A stretch of DNA of 15,494 nt from Actinomycetota bacterium (lineage in GTDB: Bacteria; Actinomycetota; Actinomycetes; S36-B12; UBA5976), in the NCBI GenBank assembly GCA_017853815.1, contig JAFMIT010000030.1:1-15494 (forward strand). Reading direction: 5' to 3'. The position numbers and the translations under genes are program-made. Positions 1 through 6,624 of this stretch are shown piece after piece; position 1 is the stretch's first letter; each line of letters opens with the position of its first letter. Under the pieces are notes generated by a model. It saw only the letters and a program-made list of their open reading frames with translations, made no database searches and was not told the DNA's origin.

Positions 1-417
1 TGGGTTTGGCATAAGGCCACGTGGACCAAGCACCTTACCTAGACGACCGACCTTGCCCATCATGTCTGGAGTGGCAACGACAGAGTCGAAGTCAGTCCAG
101 CCGCCAGCGACCTTCTCCAGAAGGTCGTCAGCGCCAACATGATCTGCACCTGCAGCGCGTGCTTCTTCTGCCTTTTCGCCACCAGCGAAGACCAGGACCC
201 GAGCGGTCTTACCAGTGCCGTGTGGCAGGTTGACGGTGCTGCGCACCATCTGGTCAGCCTTGCGCGGATCTACGCCAAGAACGAAAGCAACATCAACAGT
301 TGGATCGAACTTGGTGGTCGCGGTCTGCTTGACCAGACGCATCGCTGCAAGCGGTGCGTACAACTCATCTGCTGCGATGAGTTCGGCGCTCTTGCGCCAG
401 TTCTTACTGCGTTTCAT
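1..417 (-). CDS. rplA: 50S ribosomal protein L1, partial (C-terminus missing)
   Basis: L1 of the large ribosomal subunit forms the mobile L1 stalk that helps release deacylated tRNA; in many bacteria it also represses its own operon by binding the rplK-rplA mRNA. The first 139 codons are present and the gene runs off the left edge. Translation begins MKRSKNWRKSAELI, and the last visible residues (about 124-139) carry the family signature GRLGKVLGPRGLMPNP. Full-length L1 is usually near 230 residues, so roughly 90 are outside the window. The ATG at 415-417 is preceded by TAAGGAG at a good distance. It follows rplK on the same strand after an 84-base spacer containing a strong hairpin. Identification is certain; only the end is missing. 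Confidence 0.97.
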   Translation of the reverse strand, partial: MKRSKNWRKSAELIAADELYAPLAAMRLVKQTATTKFDPTVDVAFVLGVDPRKADQMVRSTVNLPHGTGKTARVLVFAGGEKAEEARAAGADHVGADDLLEKVAGGWTDFDSVVATPDMMGKVGRLGKVLGPRGLMPNP

Positions 418-467
418 TTCTGCTCCTTAATGCAGTTCGTGGTGCGAGCCGCAGTGGCCCTCCCACT

Positions 468-487
468 CACATCACCGAGGTGATGTG
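468..487 (-). other. Perfect hairpin in the rplK-rplA spacer
   Basis: The spacer between rplK and rplA holds a perfect 9-bp inverted repeat (CACATCACC / GGTGATGTG) with a 2-base centre, or 8 bp with a CTCG loop. A second small inverted repeat, GTGAC-TGT-GTCAC at 490-502, reaches the rplK stop codon. Neither is followed by a T-run on the minus strand, so an intrinsic terminator is unlikely. An RNA processing or mRNA-stability element, or a modulator of rplA expression relative to rplK, is more plausible. The structure is seen directly; the role is inference. Confidence 0.6.
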
Positions 488-501
488 TTGTGACTGTGTC
501 A

Positions 502-933
502 CTATTCCTTGATGGTGATACCCATCTGACGTGCGGTGCCTTCGATGATGAGCATTGCTGCATCAACATCGTTTGCGTTGAGGTCTGGCATCTTGGTTTC
601 GGCGATTTCCTTAACCTGAGCCTTGGTCAGCGAACCGACCTTGACTGACTGAGGAGTCGACGAGCCTTTGTCGAGGCCAGCTGCCTTGAGGATCAAGCGA
701 GAAGCCGGTGGCGTCTTGAGCTTGAAGTCAAAGCTGCGATCTTCGTAAACGGTGATTTCAACTGGAATAACAGTGCCGCGCTGCGCTTCGGTAGCCGCGT
801 TGTAGGCCTTGCAGAATTCCATGATGTTGACACCGTGCTGACCAAGCGCTGGACCGACGGGCGGTGCAGGGTTGGCTTGACCGGCCACGATCTGCAATTT
901 GATCAGGCCGGTGACCTTTTTCTTGGGGGCCAT
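502..933 (-). CDS. rplK: 50S ribosomal protein L11
   Basis: L11 binds the GTPase-associated centre of 23S rRNA and takes part in EF-G and factor function. The 143-residue product has the normal family length. It begins MAPKKKVTGLIKLQ, followed by the hallmark proline-rich N-terminal segment around residues 19-33 (QANPAPPVGPALGQHG) and NIMEFCKAYN. The C-terminal RNA-binding domain ends with IIEGTARQMGITI. The ATG at 931-933 has an AAGGA ribosome binding site about 10 bases upstream. It sits between nusG and rplA, the standard actinobacterial and general bacterial order. The nusG-rplK spacer contains the potential RNA switch described separately. Identification is certain. Confidence 0.98.
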   Translation of the reverse strand: MAPKKKVTGLIKLQIVAGQANPAPPVGPALGQHGVNIMEFCKAYNAATEAQRGTVIPVEITVYEDRSFDFKLKTPPASRLILKAAGLDKGSSTPQSVKVGSLTKAQVKEIAETKMPDLNANDVDAAMLIIEGTARQMGITIKE

Positions 934-938
934 GGTGT

Positions 939-997
939 TGGGTCCTTACTTTCTTATCTAACCCAGTCAGTGACCTGACCGGGAACTTGTGGGTTAG
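939..997 (-). promoter_or_regulatory. rplK leader with two alternative RNA pairings
   Basis: In the minus-strand RNA, CTAACCCA (990-997) can pair perfectly with TGGGTTAG (958-965), giving an 8-bp stem that includes the nusG stop codon. The same TGGGT (961-965) can instead pair with ACCCA (939-943), which lies directly beside the rplK ribosome binding site TAAGGA (943-948). The two pairings cannot form together, and the second would reduce access to the ribosome binding site. L1 is known to repress rplKA translation through a leader site in several bacteria, so this is a candidate for that control. The complementarity is seen; the regulatory role is inference. Confidence 0.4.
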
Positions 998-1782
998 GCG
1001 TTGCGCGTTACCTGTGAGAACGAAAGTTCCACTGGAGTTTCGCGACCGAAGATCTCGACCAAACCGATGACCTTTTGGCCTTCGATGTTGATTTCGGAAA
1101 TCGTCGCCTGGAGTGAAGCGAATGGACCGTCGATGACCGTCACTGAATCGCCAACCGAGAAATCGAGAACCTCGATCTTCGGTGCAGCGGCAGAGCCAGC
1201 TTCGGCGCCGCCCTTCTTCTCGGGCTTTGGTGCGAGGATGTTGAAGACCTCATCAAGCGACAGTGCACTCGGATGATGTCCGTGGCCAACGAAGCCAGTG
1301 ACGCCAGGGGTGTGACGCACGGTTCCCCATGCATCGTCATTCGACAAGTCCATGCGCACGAGAACGTAGCCTGGGAACTTGTTGCGCTTGACGAGCTTCT
1401 TCTTGCCGTTCTTGATTTCGGTGACTTCTTCGTTTGGCACTGCCACTTCGAAGATGTAGTCCTCCATGTTCAAGGTCTTGATGCGATTCTCAAGATTTGC
1501 TTTGACCTTGTTTTCGTAGCCAGCGTATGAATGGATAACAAACCATTCGCCGAACTTTGATTCCAACGCCAAGCGAAACTCTTCGAGAGGATCGATTTCT
1601 GCGTCCTCGTCAACGACGTCGGCGGCAACTTCTTCAACTGCTACTTCTTCAGTTGCAGCTTCTTCAACCGCAACGACTTCTTCAGTTACTTCTTCAGCCG
1701 GTGCATCAACAGTTTCGGTTGCAGCCTCGACTGCCTCTTCAGCATTGCTAGAGAAGAGGTCAAGTTCAAGATTTTCAGACAC
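994..1782 (-). CDS. nusG: Transcription termination/antitermination factor NusG
   Basis: NusG binds RNA polymerase and links it to Rho or to the ribosome. I choose the GTG at 1780-1782, giving 262 residues, because AGGAGT lies just upstream and the product then starts SENLELDLFSSNAEE. A longer in-frame reading to 1938 has no support and runs through secE. Residues ~15-68 are a low-complexity tail rich in Glu, Ala and Val (EEVT, VEEAATEE, VEEVA repeats), a feature of actinobacterial NusG. The NGN domain starts near residue 79 (GEWFVIHSYAGYENKVK) and the KOW domain lies at about 207-262 (VGDSVTVIDGPFASLQATI). It sits between secE and rplK as expected. Confidence 0.97.
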   Translation of the reverse strand: MSENLELDLFSSNAEEAVEAATETVDAPAEEVTEEVVAVEEAATEEVAVEEVAADVVDEDAEIDPLEEFRLALESKFGEWFVIHSYAGYENKVKANLENRIKTLNMEDYIFEVAVPNEEVTEIKNGKKKLVKRNKFPGYVLVRMDLSNDDAWGTVRHTPGVTGFVGHGHHPSALSLDEVFNILAPKPEKKGGAEAGSAAAPKIEVLDFSVGDSVTVIDGPFASLQATISEINIEGQKVIGLVEIFGRETPVELSFSQVTRNA

Positions 1783-1808
1783 GTAGTGACTCCTGGTACC
1801 GATTGTTG

Positions 1809-2075
1809 TTAGCTGCCGAAGATTCGAAGAACGCCGCGACCGAGAAGAAGGTCGATGCCTGCTACGAACAACGCCATGACTGTGACGAACACCAACACGA
1901 CGATGGTGTACGTCACGACCTGCTTGCGAGTTGGCCATACAACTCGACGAAGTTCTGAAATTGATTCGCGCACGAATTCGATGGCACGCGTGAACACAGT
2001 CTCGCCGCCATCTTTACGTGCCTTGCGCTTTGACGAACCCTTTGGGGTTTCGTCGGCGCTCGTTACGTCGCTCAT
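1809..2075 (-). CDS. secE: Preprotein translocase subunit SecE
   Basis: SecE is the small essential subunit of the SecYEG membrane channel and clamps SecY. The 88-residue product has a charged cytoplasmic N-terminus (residues 1-25, rich in Lys and Arg), an amphipathic helix, the conserved ELRRVVWPTRKQ motif at residues 41-52 and a single membrane helix at about 54-77. This is the usual one-helix form outside enterobacteria. The ATG at 2073-2075 has GAAGGACGG just upstream. A longer in-frame start at 2204 is rejected because it would lie across the tRNA-Trp gene. It is followed by nusG after 26 bases, so secE-nusG are one transcription unit. Confidence 0.97.
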   Translation of the reverse strand: MSDVTSADETPKGSSKRKARKDGGETVFTRAIEFVRESISELRRVVWPTRKQVVTYTIVVLVFVTVMALFVAGIDLLLGRGVLRIFGS

Positions 2076-2106
2076 CGTCCGTCCTTCAATTTCAGTACTT
2101 ACCTTG

Positions 2107-2179
2107 CAGGGCAGGAGGGATTTGAACCCCCAACCCGCGGTTTTGGAGACCGCTACTCTGCCAATTGAGCTACTGCCCT
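2107..2179 (-). tRNA. tRNA-Trp (anticodon CCA)
   Basis: A complete 73-nt cloverleaf can be drawn. The acceptor stem is AGGGCAG/CTGCCCT with discriminator G. The D arm is GCTC...GAGT. The anticodon stem-loop is GCGGT-CTCCAAA-ACCGC, with anticodon CCA. The T arm is GGGGG-TTCAAAT-CCCTC. The 3' CCA is not encoded. It lies 31 bases upstream of secE on the same strand, the usual actinobacterial position, and is probably cut out of the secE-nusG transcript. Confidence 0.97.
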
Positions 2180-2284
2180 TCGGATGTCTTGCAACCGCGC
2201 TCAAACGGTGACTGCCGGATCGAGAATGAACTCAGCCCGTACTCAGGCACGCTTGCGCACGGCAGCAGGGCTACCGACCGGCGG

Positions 2285-2314
2285 AGTGTACGGCTCCCCC
2301 GCCCTTGGCTCCAA
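2285..2314 (-). promoter_or_regulatory. Possible promoter of the tRNA-Trp-secE-nusG operon
   Basis: On the minus strand a TTGGAG box (2309-2314) is followed after 18 bases by TACACT (2285-2290), resembling a housekeeping sigma promoter. It would start transcription about 100 bases before tRNA-Trp. The match is modest (three and four of six positions). The 177-base divergent spacer between tRNA-Trp and aspC must contain promoters for both sides, but this is only the best candidate by eye. Confidence 0.3.
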
Positions 2315-2356
2315 CTCGCGTGCGCGGGCATGAGGGGCGTACGGGAGAATGCGCCC

Positions 2357-3565
2357 ATGACTGAGTTTCCTCGTATTTCGAAGCGCATCGGCGCGATTGC
2401 TGAATCGGCAACCCTGGCCGTGGATGCCAAGGCAAAGGCCCTCAAGGCGGCTGGCCGCCCCGTGGTGGGCTTCGGCGCAGGCGAACCTGACTTCCCGACG
2501 CCGAGCTACATCGTGGATGTCGCGGCTGAGGCCTGCAGGGTTCCAGCCAACCATCGCTACACGCCGGCCGCTGGTCTGCCTGAACTCAAGGATGCGATTG
2601 TCGCGAAGACGAAGCGCGACTCAGGCTACGAGATCGACGCGAGCCAAGTGCTCGTCACGAATGGTGGCAAGCAGGCGGTTTACCAAGCTTTCGCAACCAT
2701 TGTCGATCCAGGTGACGAAGTTCTTCTCCCTGCGCCGTACTGGACCACGTACCCCGAAGCGATTGCTCTCGCAGGTGGCGTACCTGTCGAAGTAGTCGCA
2801 GATGAAACGCAGAACTATCTCGTCTCGGTCGAGCAGCTCGAAGCCGCTCGCACGCCAAAGAGCAAAGTGCTGTTGTTCTGCTCACCATCGAACCCGACCG
2901 GCTCGGTCTACAGCGCCGAACAGGTGAAAGCGATCGGCGAATGGGCACTCGCTCACGGCATCTGGGTAATTGCGGACGAAATTTACGAACACTTGTTGTA
3001 CGACGGTGCGACCGCACCATCGATGCCAGTGGTCGTTCCAGGACTCGCAGATCGAACCATCATTCTTAATGGTGTCGCAAAGACGTACGCCATGACGGGA
3101 TGGCGTGTGGGTTGGATGATTGGACCGAAGGACGTCATCAAGGCAGCGACGAATCTTCAATCGCATCTGTCGTCGAACGTCAACAACGTGGCACAGCGCG
3201 CAGCGATTGCCGCTCTCAATGGCGACCTCACCGCAGTGGACGAAATGAAAGTCGCGTTCGACCGTCGTCGTAAGTTGATGGTGTCGATGCTCAACGAGAT
3301 TCCTGGTGTGGTTTGTCCAACACCACAGGGTGCGTTCTACGTGTACCCATCGGTCAAGGGATTGCTCGGCAAAGAAATTCGCGGCAAGGTGTGCAACACC
3401 TCTGCTGAACTCGCTGCCGTTATTCTCGACGAAGCTGAAGTTGCTGTCGTGCCAGGCGAGGCGTTCGGACCATCGGGTTACATCCGTTTGTCGTATGCGC
3501 TCGGCGACGAAGACTTGATTGAAGGCGTCACTCGCCTTCAGAAGTTGCTCAGCGAAGCAAAGTAG
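2357..3565 (+). CDS. aspC: Pyridoxal-phosphate-dependent aspartate aminotransferase
   Basis: This is a class I aminotransferase that exchanges the amino group between aspartate and 2-oxoglutarate; some members of the subgroup also act on prephenate. The 402-residue product shows GAGEPDFPTP at residues 40-49, the substrate-region motif SNPTG at 178-182, the cofactor aspartate in ADEIY at 206-210 (D207), the PLP-binding lysine K242 in NGVAKTYAMTGWRVGW, and the carboxylate-binding arginine R377 in YIRLSY. The ATG at 2357 gives the normal family N-terminus and has GGGAG nine bases upstream. Longer in-frame starts would run into the spacer. It is divergent from tRNA-Trp-secE, as in Streptomyces, and converges on murB with only 3 bases between the stop codons. 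Confidence 0.93.
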   Translation: MTEFPRISKRIGAIAESATLAVDAKAKALKAAGRPVVGFGAGEPDFPTPSYIVDVAAEACRVPANHRYTPAAGLPELKDAIVAKTKRDSGYEIDASQVLVTNGGKQAVYQAFATIVDPGDEVLLPAPYWTTYPEAIALAGGVPVEVVADETQNYLVSVEQLEAARTPKSKVLLFCSPSNPTGSVYSAEQVKAIGEWALAHGIWVIADEIYEHLLYDGATAPSMPVVVPGLADRTIILNGVAKTYAMTGWRVGWMIGPKDVIKAATNLQSHLSSNVNNVAQRAAIAALNGDLTAVDEMKVAFDRRRKLMVSMLNEIPGVVCPTPQGAFYVYPSVKGLLGKEIRGKVCNTSAELAAVILDEAEVAVVPGEAFGPSGYIRLSYALGDEDLIEGVTRLQKLLSEAK

Positions 3566-3568
3566 TTT

Positions 3569-4609
3569 TCAGAAATTACCCACGAGGTTCGGCTCGATCG
3601 CAAGGTCGATGCCGAACCTTTCGTGTACATCGTGCTGGATGCGTCGTGCGAGTTCCATGACGTCGCCGGCGGTCGCATCTCCGCGATTGGTGAGCGCAAG
3701 CGAATGCTTCGTAGACAAGCGCGCCCGCTCGTTGAGACCTGAACCTTTGGGATGGCCGCTGTTCTCAATCAGCCAAGCGGCACTCAGCTTGTACATGCCA
3801 TCCGGCTGCGGCCAGTGCGGTGCGTCGACTGGGACCTTCGCATGCTGTGAAGCACCGACGATGGGGTTAGTGAAGAAGGAACCGACTGACCACGTGTCAT
3901 GGTCAGCTGGATTGAGCACCATGCCTTTAGCGGCGCGCAACTCAAGGACTGCGTCACGGACCTGTGCGCTGTAGCTGCGCTTGCCGACTTCGACACCCAG
4001 CTTCTGTGCAAGTTCTGCGTACGCAATCGGTTGCGAGTGGTGATCGAGTCGAAGTTGGAAAGACACATCAAGAATCACGTACCGACCAGGCTGCCGCTTA
4101 AATATTGAATCTCGATAACCAAACGCGCAGTCTGCGAAGTAGAACGTGCGAATCTGCTGCAGATCACGGTCATACGTGCGCACGTTGGCGATTGTCTGAG
4201 ACACGTCTTGGCCATACGCCCCAACGTTTTGGATGGGGCTAGCACCTACGGTTCCCGGGATGCCTGACAACGCTTCGATTCCCGACCACTCGCGCGATAC
4301 TGCTTCAGCGACAAACTCATCCCAATCGTGACCAGCCTGAACGGTGACCATGGCGCCGCTGCATGCATCGGCAGCAACTTCGAAACCCGAGGTGCGAACC
4401 AACAAGACGGTGCCGCGCCAGCCGTCATCCGAAATAACAACATTCGAACCGCCACCGAGAATCAGCAGCGGAGTTTCAGCTTCGTCAGCAGCTTGGACAG
4501 TCGAGATGATGTCGTCCTGCGTTTGTGCGACCACAACGGTGTCCGCCAAACCACCTACGCGAAGCGTTGTGTGATCGGCGAGATCTTCGTCATGAGTTGT
4601 GATGGGCAC
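3569..4609 (-). CDS. murB: UDP-N-acetylmuramate dehydrogenase MurB
   Basis: MurB is the FAD enzyme that reduces UDP-GlcNAc-enolpyruvate to UDP-MurNAc in cytoplasmic peptidoglycan synthesis. From the GTG at 4607-4609 it has 346 residues. Visible motifs are TTLRVGG (14-20), the FAD phosphate loop ILGGGSNVV (50-58), GIPGTVGASPIQNVGAYGQD (116-135), FGYRDSIFK (163-171), the catalytic serine S244 in GSFFTNP and the catalytic glutamate E339 in IEPNLVG. The Tyr-containing loop resembles type I (E. coli-like) MurB. The start is not secure: there is no clear ribosome binding site at 4609, and an ATG at 4675 would add 22 residues and overlap the upstream gene. It is the last gene of the minus-strand run and is tail-to-tail with aspC. 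Confidence 0.95.
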   Translation of the reverse strand: MPITTHDEDLADHTTLRVGGLADTVVVAQTQDDIISTVQAADEAETPLLILGGGSNVVISDDGWRGTVLLVRTSGFEVAADACSGAMVTVQAGHDWDEFVAEAVSREWSGIEALSGIPGTVGASPIQNVGAYGQDVSQTIANVRTYDRDLQQIRTFYFADCAFGYRDSIFKRQPGRYVILDVSFQLRLDHHSQPIAYAELAQKLGVEVGKRSYSAQVRDAVLELRAAKGMVLNPADHDTWSVGSFFTNPIVGASQHAKVPVDAPHWPQPDGMYKLSAAWLIENSGHPKGSGLNERARLSTKHSLALTNRGDATAGDVMELARRIQHDVHERFGIDLAIEPNLVGNF

Positions 4610-4634
4610 AGCCGAACAGTATTGGAACCAGTGG

Positions 4635-5255
4635 CTACTTTGGTGGCGCGAGTGGACAGTCCGAATCGTCGCCATCGGACAGACACAGCCAAAAGAGCTT
4701 GTCGTCTCGTGGAAATAGGTAATCCGCCAGCAACTGATAGTTCGAAACTTGCCAATGTTTATCGCCGGCCGCGAAGCGCAGGGCTACCCGCTCTTCAGTT
4801 ATCAGCGATGGGTAGCCGACGCAGGCCTCTTGGGAAACTTTTTCAACGTAGCAGTCAGTCGCATAAATACGCACTGTCAACGTCATACGAGGTTGAAGGA
4901 CCGAGTCTTCGCGAAGAACATCTGCAAGCTCGACCGACCAAAAAATGTTCGGATGCTGATCGAGCGGCTTGCCCTTTCCTTTGGCCTGAAGTTCTTTGTA
5001 CCACGTGACTGCCTGCACCGAAAGGTCTGCGAATTGGTCGGCTTGAGAGGATGCTGCAAAGGCTGCAACTGGTTTGCCAGTGTTCATGACAGACCAGTGA
5101 GTGGTGAACTCTTTTTGCGCAGCGTCGAGAAGTTCGCGCGTGGTGACAGAATGCAGAAACTGCCAGTGAATGCTTGAGAGGATGACATACGCAGCTAGCG
5201 CAATTGCCGCAAGCAGTGGCTTCTTGTTGCGAAGCCGCAACGTTGACCACTGCAT
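4635..5255 (-). CDS. One-pass membrane protein of unknown function in the murB operon
   Basis: I do not recognise this family. The 206-residue product has a basic N-terminus (RLRNKK), one membrane helix at about residues 13-29 (PLLAAIALAAYVILSSI) and an outside-facing domain of ~170 residues. That domain has a helical first half (TTRELLDAAQKEFTTHW) and a strand-rich second half ending RFAAGDKHWQVSNYQLL, which recalls the final strand of NTF2-like or Mce-associated-type domains. This resemblance is weak inference. Four cysteines (135, 145, 191, 200) could form two disulfides. The ATG at 5253-5255 has AGGAG six bases upstream, so the gene looks real. It starts 11 bases after the GT-like gene ends and ends 25 bases before murB begins, which suggests cotranscription and an envelope role. 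Confidence 0.75.
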   Translation of the reverse strand: MQWSTLRLRNKKPLLAAIALAAYVILSSIHWQFLHSVTTRELLDAAQKEFTTHWSVMNTGKPVAAFAASSQADQFADLSVQAVTWYKELQAKGKGKPLDQHPNIFWSVELADVLREDSVLQPRMTLTVRIYATDCYVEKVSQEACVGYPSLITEERVALRFAAGDKHWQVSNYQLLADYLFPRDDKLFWLCLSDGDDSDCPLAPPK

Positions 5256-5266
5256 GAAAACTCCTG

Positions 5267-6199
5267 CTATCTCGGAGCAAGTAGTGAATTCTTGCCGCGA
5301 TATTTCTGTAGGAGGCGATCGTAAGTTCTCTTCGATTCGCGGTCACGGTAGTCAGGCTCGGTGTCGTGATATCCGTGATGTCTAGCCTGTCTGCACGGCA
5401 AATCTAATGTCGGCATAACTACTTTTCCACCGGCTGCACGAAGATCTAGTGACCATTCGAGATCTGCATTTCGATAAAAGCGCGCTTTGGCATCGATCGG
5501 GTGCGCGCACGCGACAGCGAAGTCGACGGCCATGAGATACGAGAGCACTGCGTCCACTTCACCGACGTCAGTCGCATCGTTGAATGAACGCCAGTTGTCG
5601 TCTGTGTTGACGTTCACTCCGCGCCAGCCAGCAACCGCGGCGCCAGCTCTCACTGCATCTGCAAGTGGCGTGATGGCATCGCCGGTCAGAATCGTCGAGA
5701 GATCAATAATCACGTGAACATCGCAGGCCTTGTACCTCAACAGCGCATTGCGTGCCGCTGACCAGCCGATTGACTGCAGATCCTGGGTCACATGAAAAGC
5801 TTCAACTCGCGCATCTGATGCAACATATTCTTGGAGAACAATCCCAGCCCCATCAACGTTGCCCGCATCTAACGCAACCACGCGCGCATCGGCCGGCATG
5901 TGTGTGAGGAGTGCGTCGAAGAAAGCGCGCACATCATCGGGCCAACCGTCGACGATGACATCAATCACAACGCCAGTTTCGATGGGCGTGTGTGAATTGT
6001 CTGCGATGGCGGCGAGATTCGGCAGTACATCAAAAGGAGGTTTTGGGGTCAGCGAATAGGAACCAGCGGCATCGGCCACAATCCAACCAAGGCTTGCAAT
6101 CTGGTCGCGCAACGAATCTGACGTCGCCCAATCTTTAGCAGCTCGAGCGGCCAAGCGACTTTCAGCTAAAGCGATGACTTCAGCTGAGGGTTCACTCAT
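5267..6199 (-). CDS. Fusion of a CysS C-terminal-like domain and a glycosyltransferase-like domain
   Basis: A 310-residue protein whose start overlaps the hadB stop (ATGA). Residues ~6-51 (AESRLAARAAKDWATSDSLR, then DQIASLGWIVADAAGSYSL) closely resemble the C-terminal end of cysteinyl-tRNA synthetase, which typically reads R-x-ARxAKDWAxAD-x-xRD-x-L-x-x-x-GI-x-L-x-D. No catalytic synthetase domain is present. Residues ~75-300 look like a GT-A/GT2-type nucleotide-sugar transferase: a VVIDVIVDG strand at 77-85, GWSAARNALL at 145-154, VIIDLSTILTGD at 163-174 where a DxD would normally be, and RNADLEWSLDLRAAGGKV at 243-260. The C-terminus is rich in Arg, His and Tyr (HHGYHDTEPDYRDRESKRTY). There is no membrane segment. 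Activity is unproven because the metal-binding motif is atypical. The domain reading comes from recalled family patterns, not a search. Confidence 0.7.
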   Translation of the reverse strand: MSEPSAEVIALAESRLAARAAKDWATSDSLRDQIASLGWIVADAAGSYSLTPKPPFDVLPNLAAIADNSHTPIETGVVIDVIVDGWPDDVRAFFDALLTHMPADARVVALDAGNVDGAGIVLQEYVASDARVEAFHVTQDLQSIGWSAARNALLRYKACDVHVIIDLSTILTGDAITPLADAVRAGAAVAGWRGVNVNTDDNWRSFNDATDVGEVDAVLSYLMAVDFAVACAHPIDAKARFYRNADLEWSLDLRAAGGKVVMPTLDLPCRQARHHGYHDTEPDYRDRESKRTYDRLLQKYRGKNSLLAPR

Positions 6200-6624
6200 G
6201 CTGATACCCGCACCAGTGCAGAAGACCTCGCGAGCACGGTCTTATCTTCAAACACTGCACTGATATCGACCTTGATGGTGCCGTCTTCGTTGATCGCAGA
6301 AACTTTGCCGCCGAAAGTCACGACAACGCCTTCGTCGTTGTCTGGAACAACAACTGGGCGCGTGAATCGCACTTGGTAATCCACGACTGCTGTCGGGTCA
6401 GCGCACCAGCGCGTCACAACGTTGATGGCCTGACCCATCGTCAACATTCCGTGGGCAATGACCCCTGGCAGGCCAACTGCGAGCGCGGTGCGTTCATTCC
6501 AGTGGATGATGTTGAAATCTCCCGAGGCGCCGGCGTACCGAACCAGGTCAGCTCGCGTAAATGTCACGGCAACTTCTGGGAGCAGGTCACCAACGGCGAC
6601 TGAAGAAAGCGTTGGAGTTGTCAT
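6196..6624 (-). CDS. hadB: MaoC-type hot-dog dehydratase, HadB-like
   Basis: A 142-residue single hot-dog protein of the MaoC/(R)-hydratase family. It carries the catalytic hydratase motif AGASGDFNIIHWNE, with D36 and H41 as the expected Asp/His pair, followed by GLPGVIAHGMLTMG at 51-64. In mycobacteria HadB is the catalytic half of the HadAB dehydratase of FAS-II fatty acid elongation. In bacteria without mycolic acids, the same gene pair stands beside rpmG and murB with a less defined acyl-dehydratase role. The ATG overlaps the hadA stop codon by ATGA, so translation is probably coupled and the products probably form a 1:1 heterodimer. The downstream gene also begins at an ATGA overlap. Confidence 0.88.
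   Translation of the reverse strand: MTTPTLSSVAVGDLLPEVAVTFTRADLVRYAGASGDFNIIHWNERTALAVGLPGVIAHGMLTMGQAINVVTRWCADPTAVVDYQVRFTRPVVVPDNDEGVVVTFGGKVSAINEDGTIKVDISAVFEDKTVLARSSALVRVSA

Noticed and set aside
139..483. Plus-strand reading frames over 21-483
   Set aside because: They lie opposite rplA, whose L1 signature is clear; the translations show no family features.
1620..1740. CTTCTTCA-type DNA repeats as a tandem repeat or CRISPR-like array
   Set aside because: They are the codons of the Glu/Ala/Val-rich NusG tail; irregular units and no spacers.
1783..1938. Longer NusG N-terminus reaching 1938
   Set aside because: It runs through secE and encodes Arg/His/Ser-rich nonsense; the GTG at 1782 has a good AGGAGT.
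2076..2204. Longer SecE reading to 2204
   Set aside because: It translates the tRNA-Trp gene; the ATG at 2075 has its own ribosome binding site.
2165..2356. N-terminal extension of the aminotransferase to 2165
   Set aside because: It begins inside tRNA-Trp and the divergent spacer; family length fits the ATG at 2357.
4328..5008. 226-residue plus-strand frame
   Set aside because: It is antisense to the start of murB and the membrane protein gene; it has no recognisable motifs.
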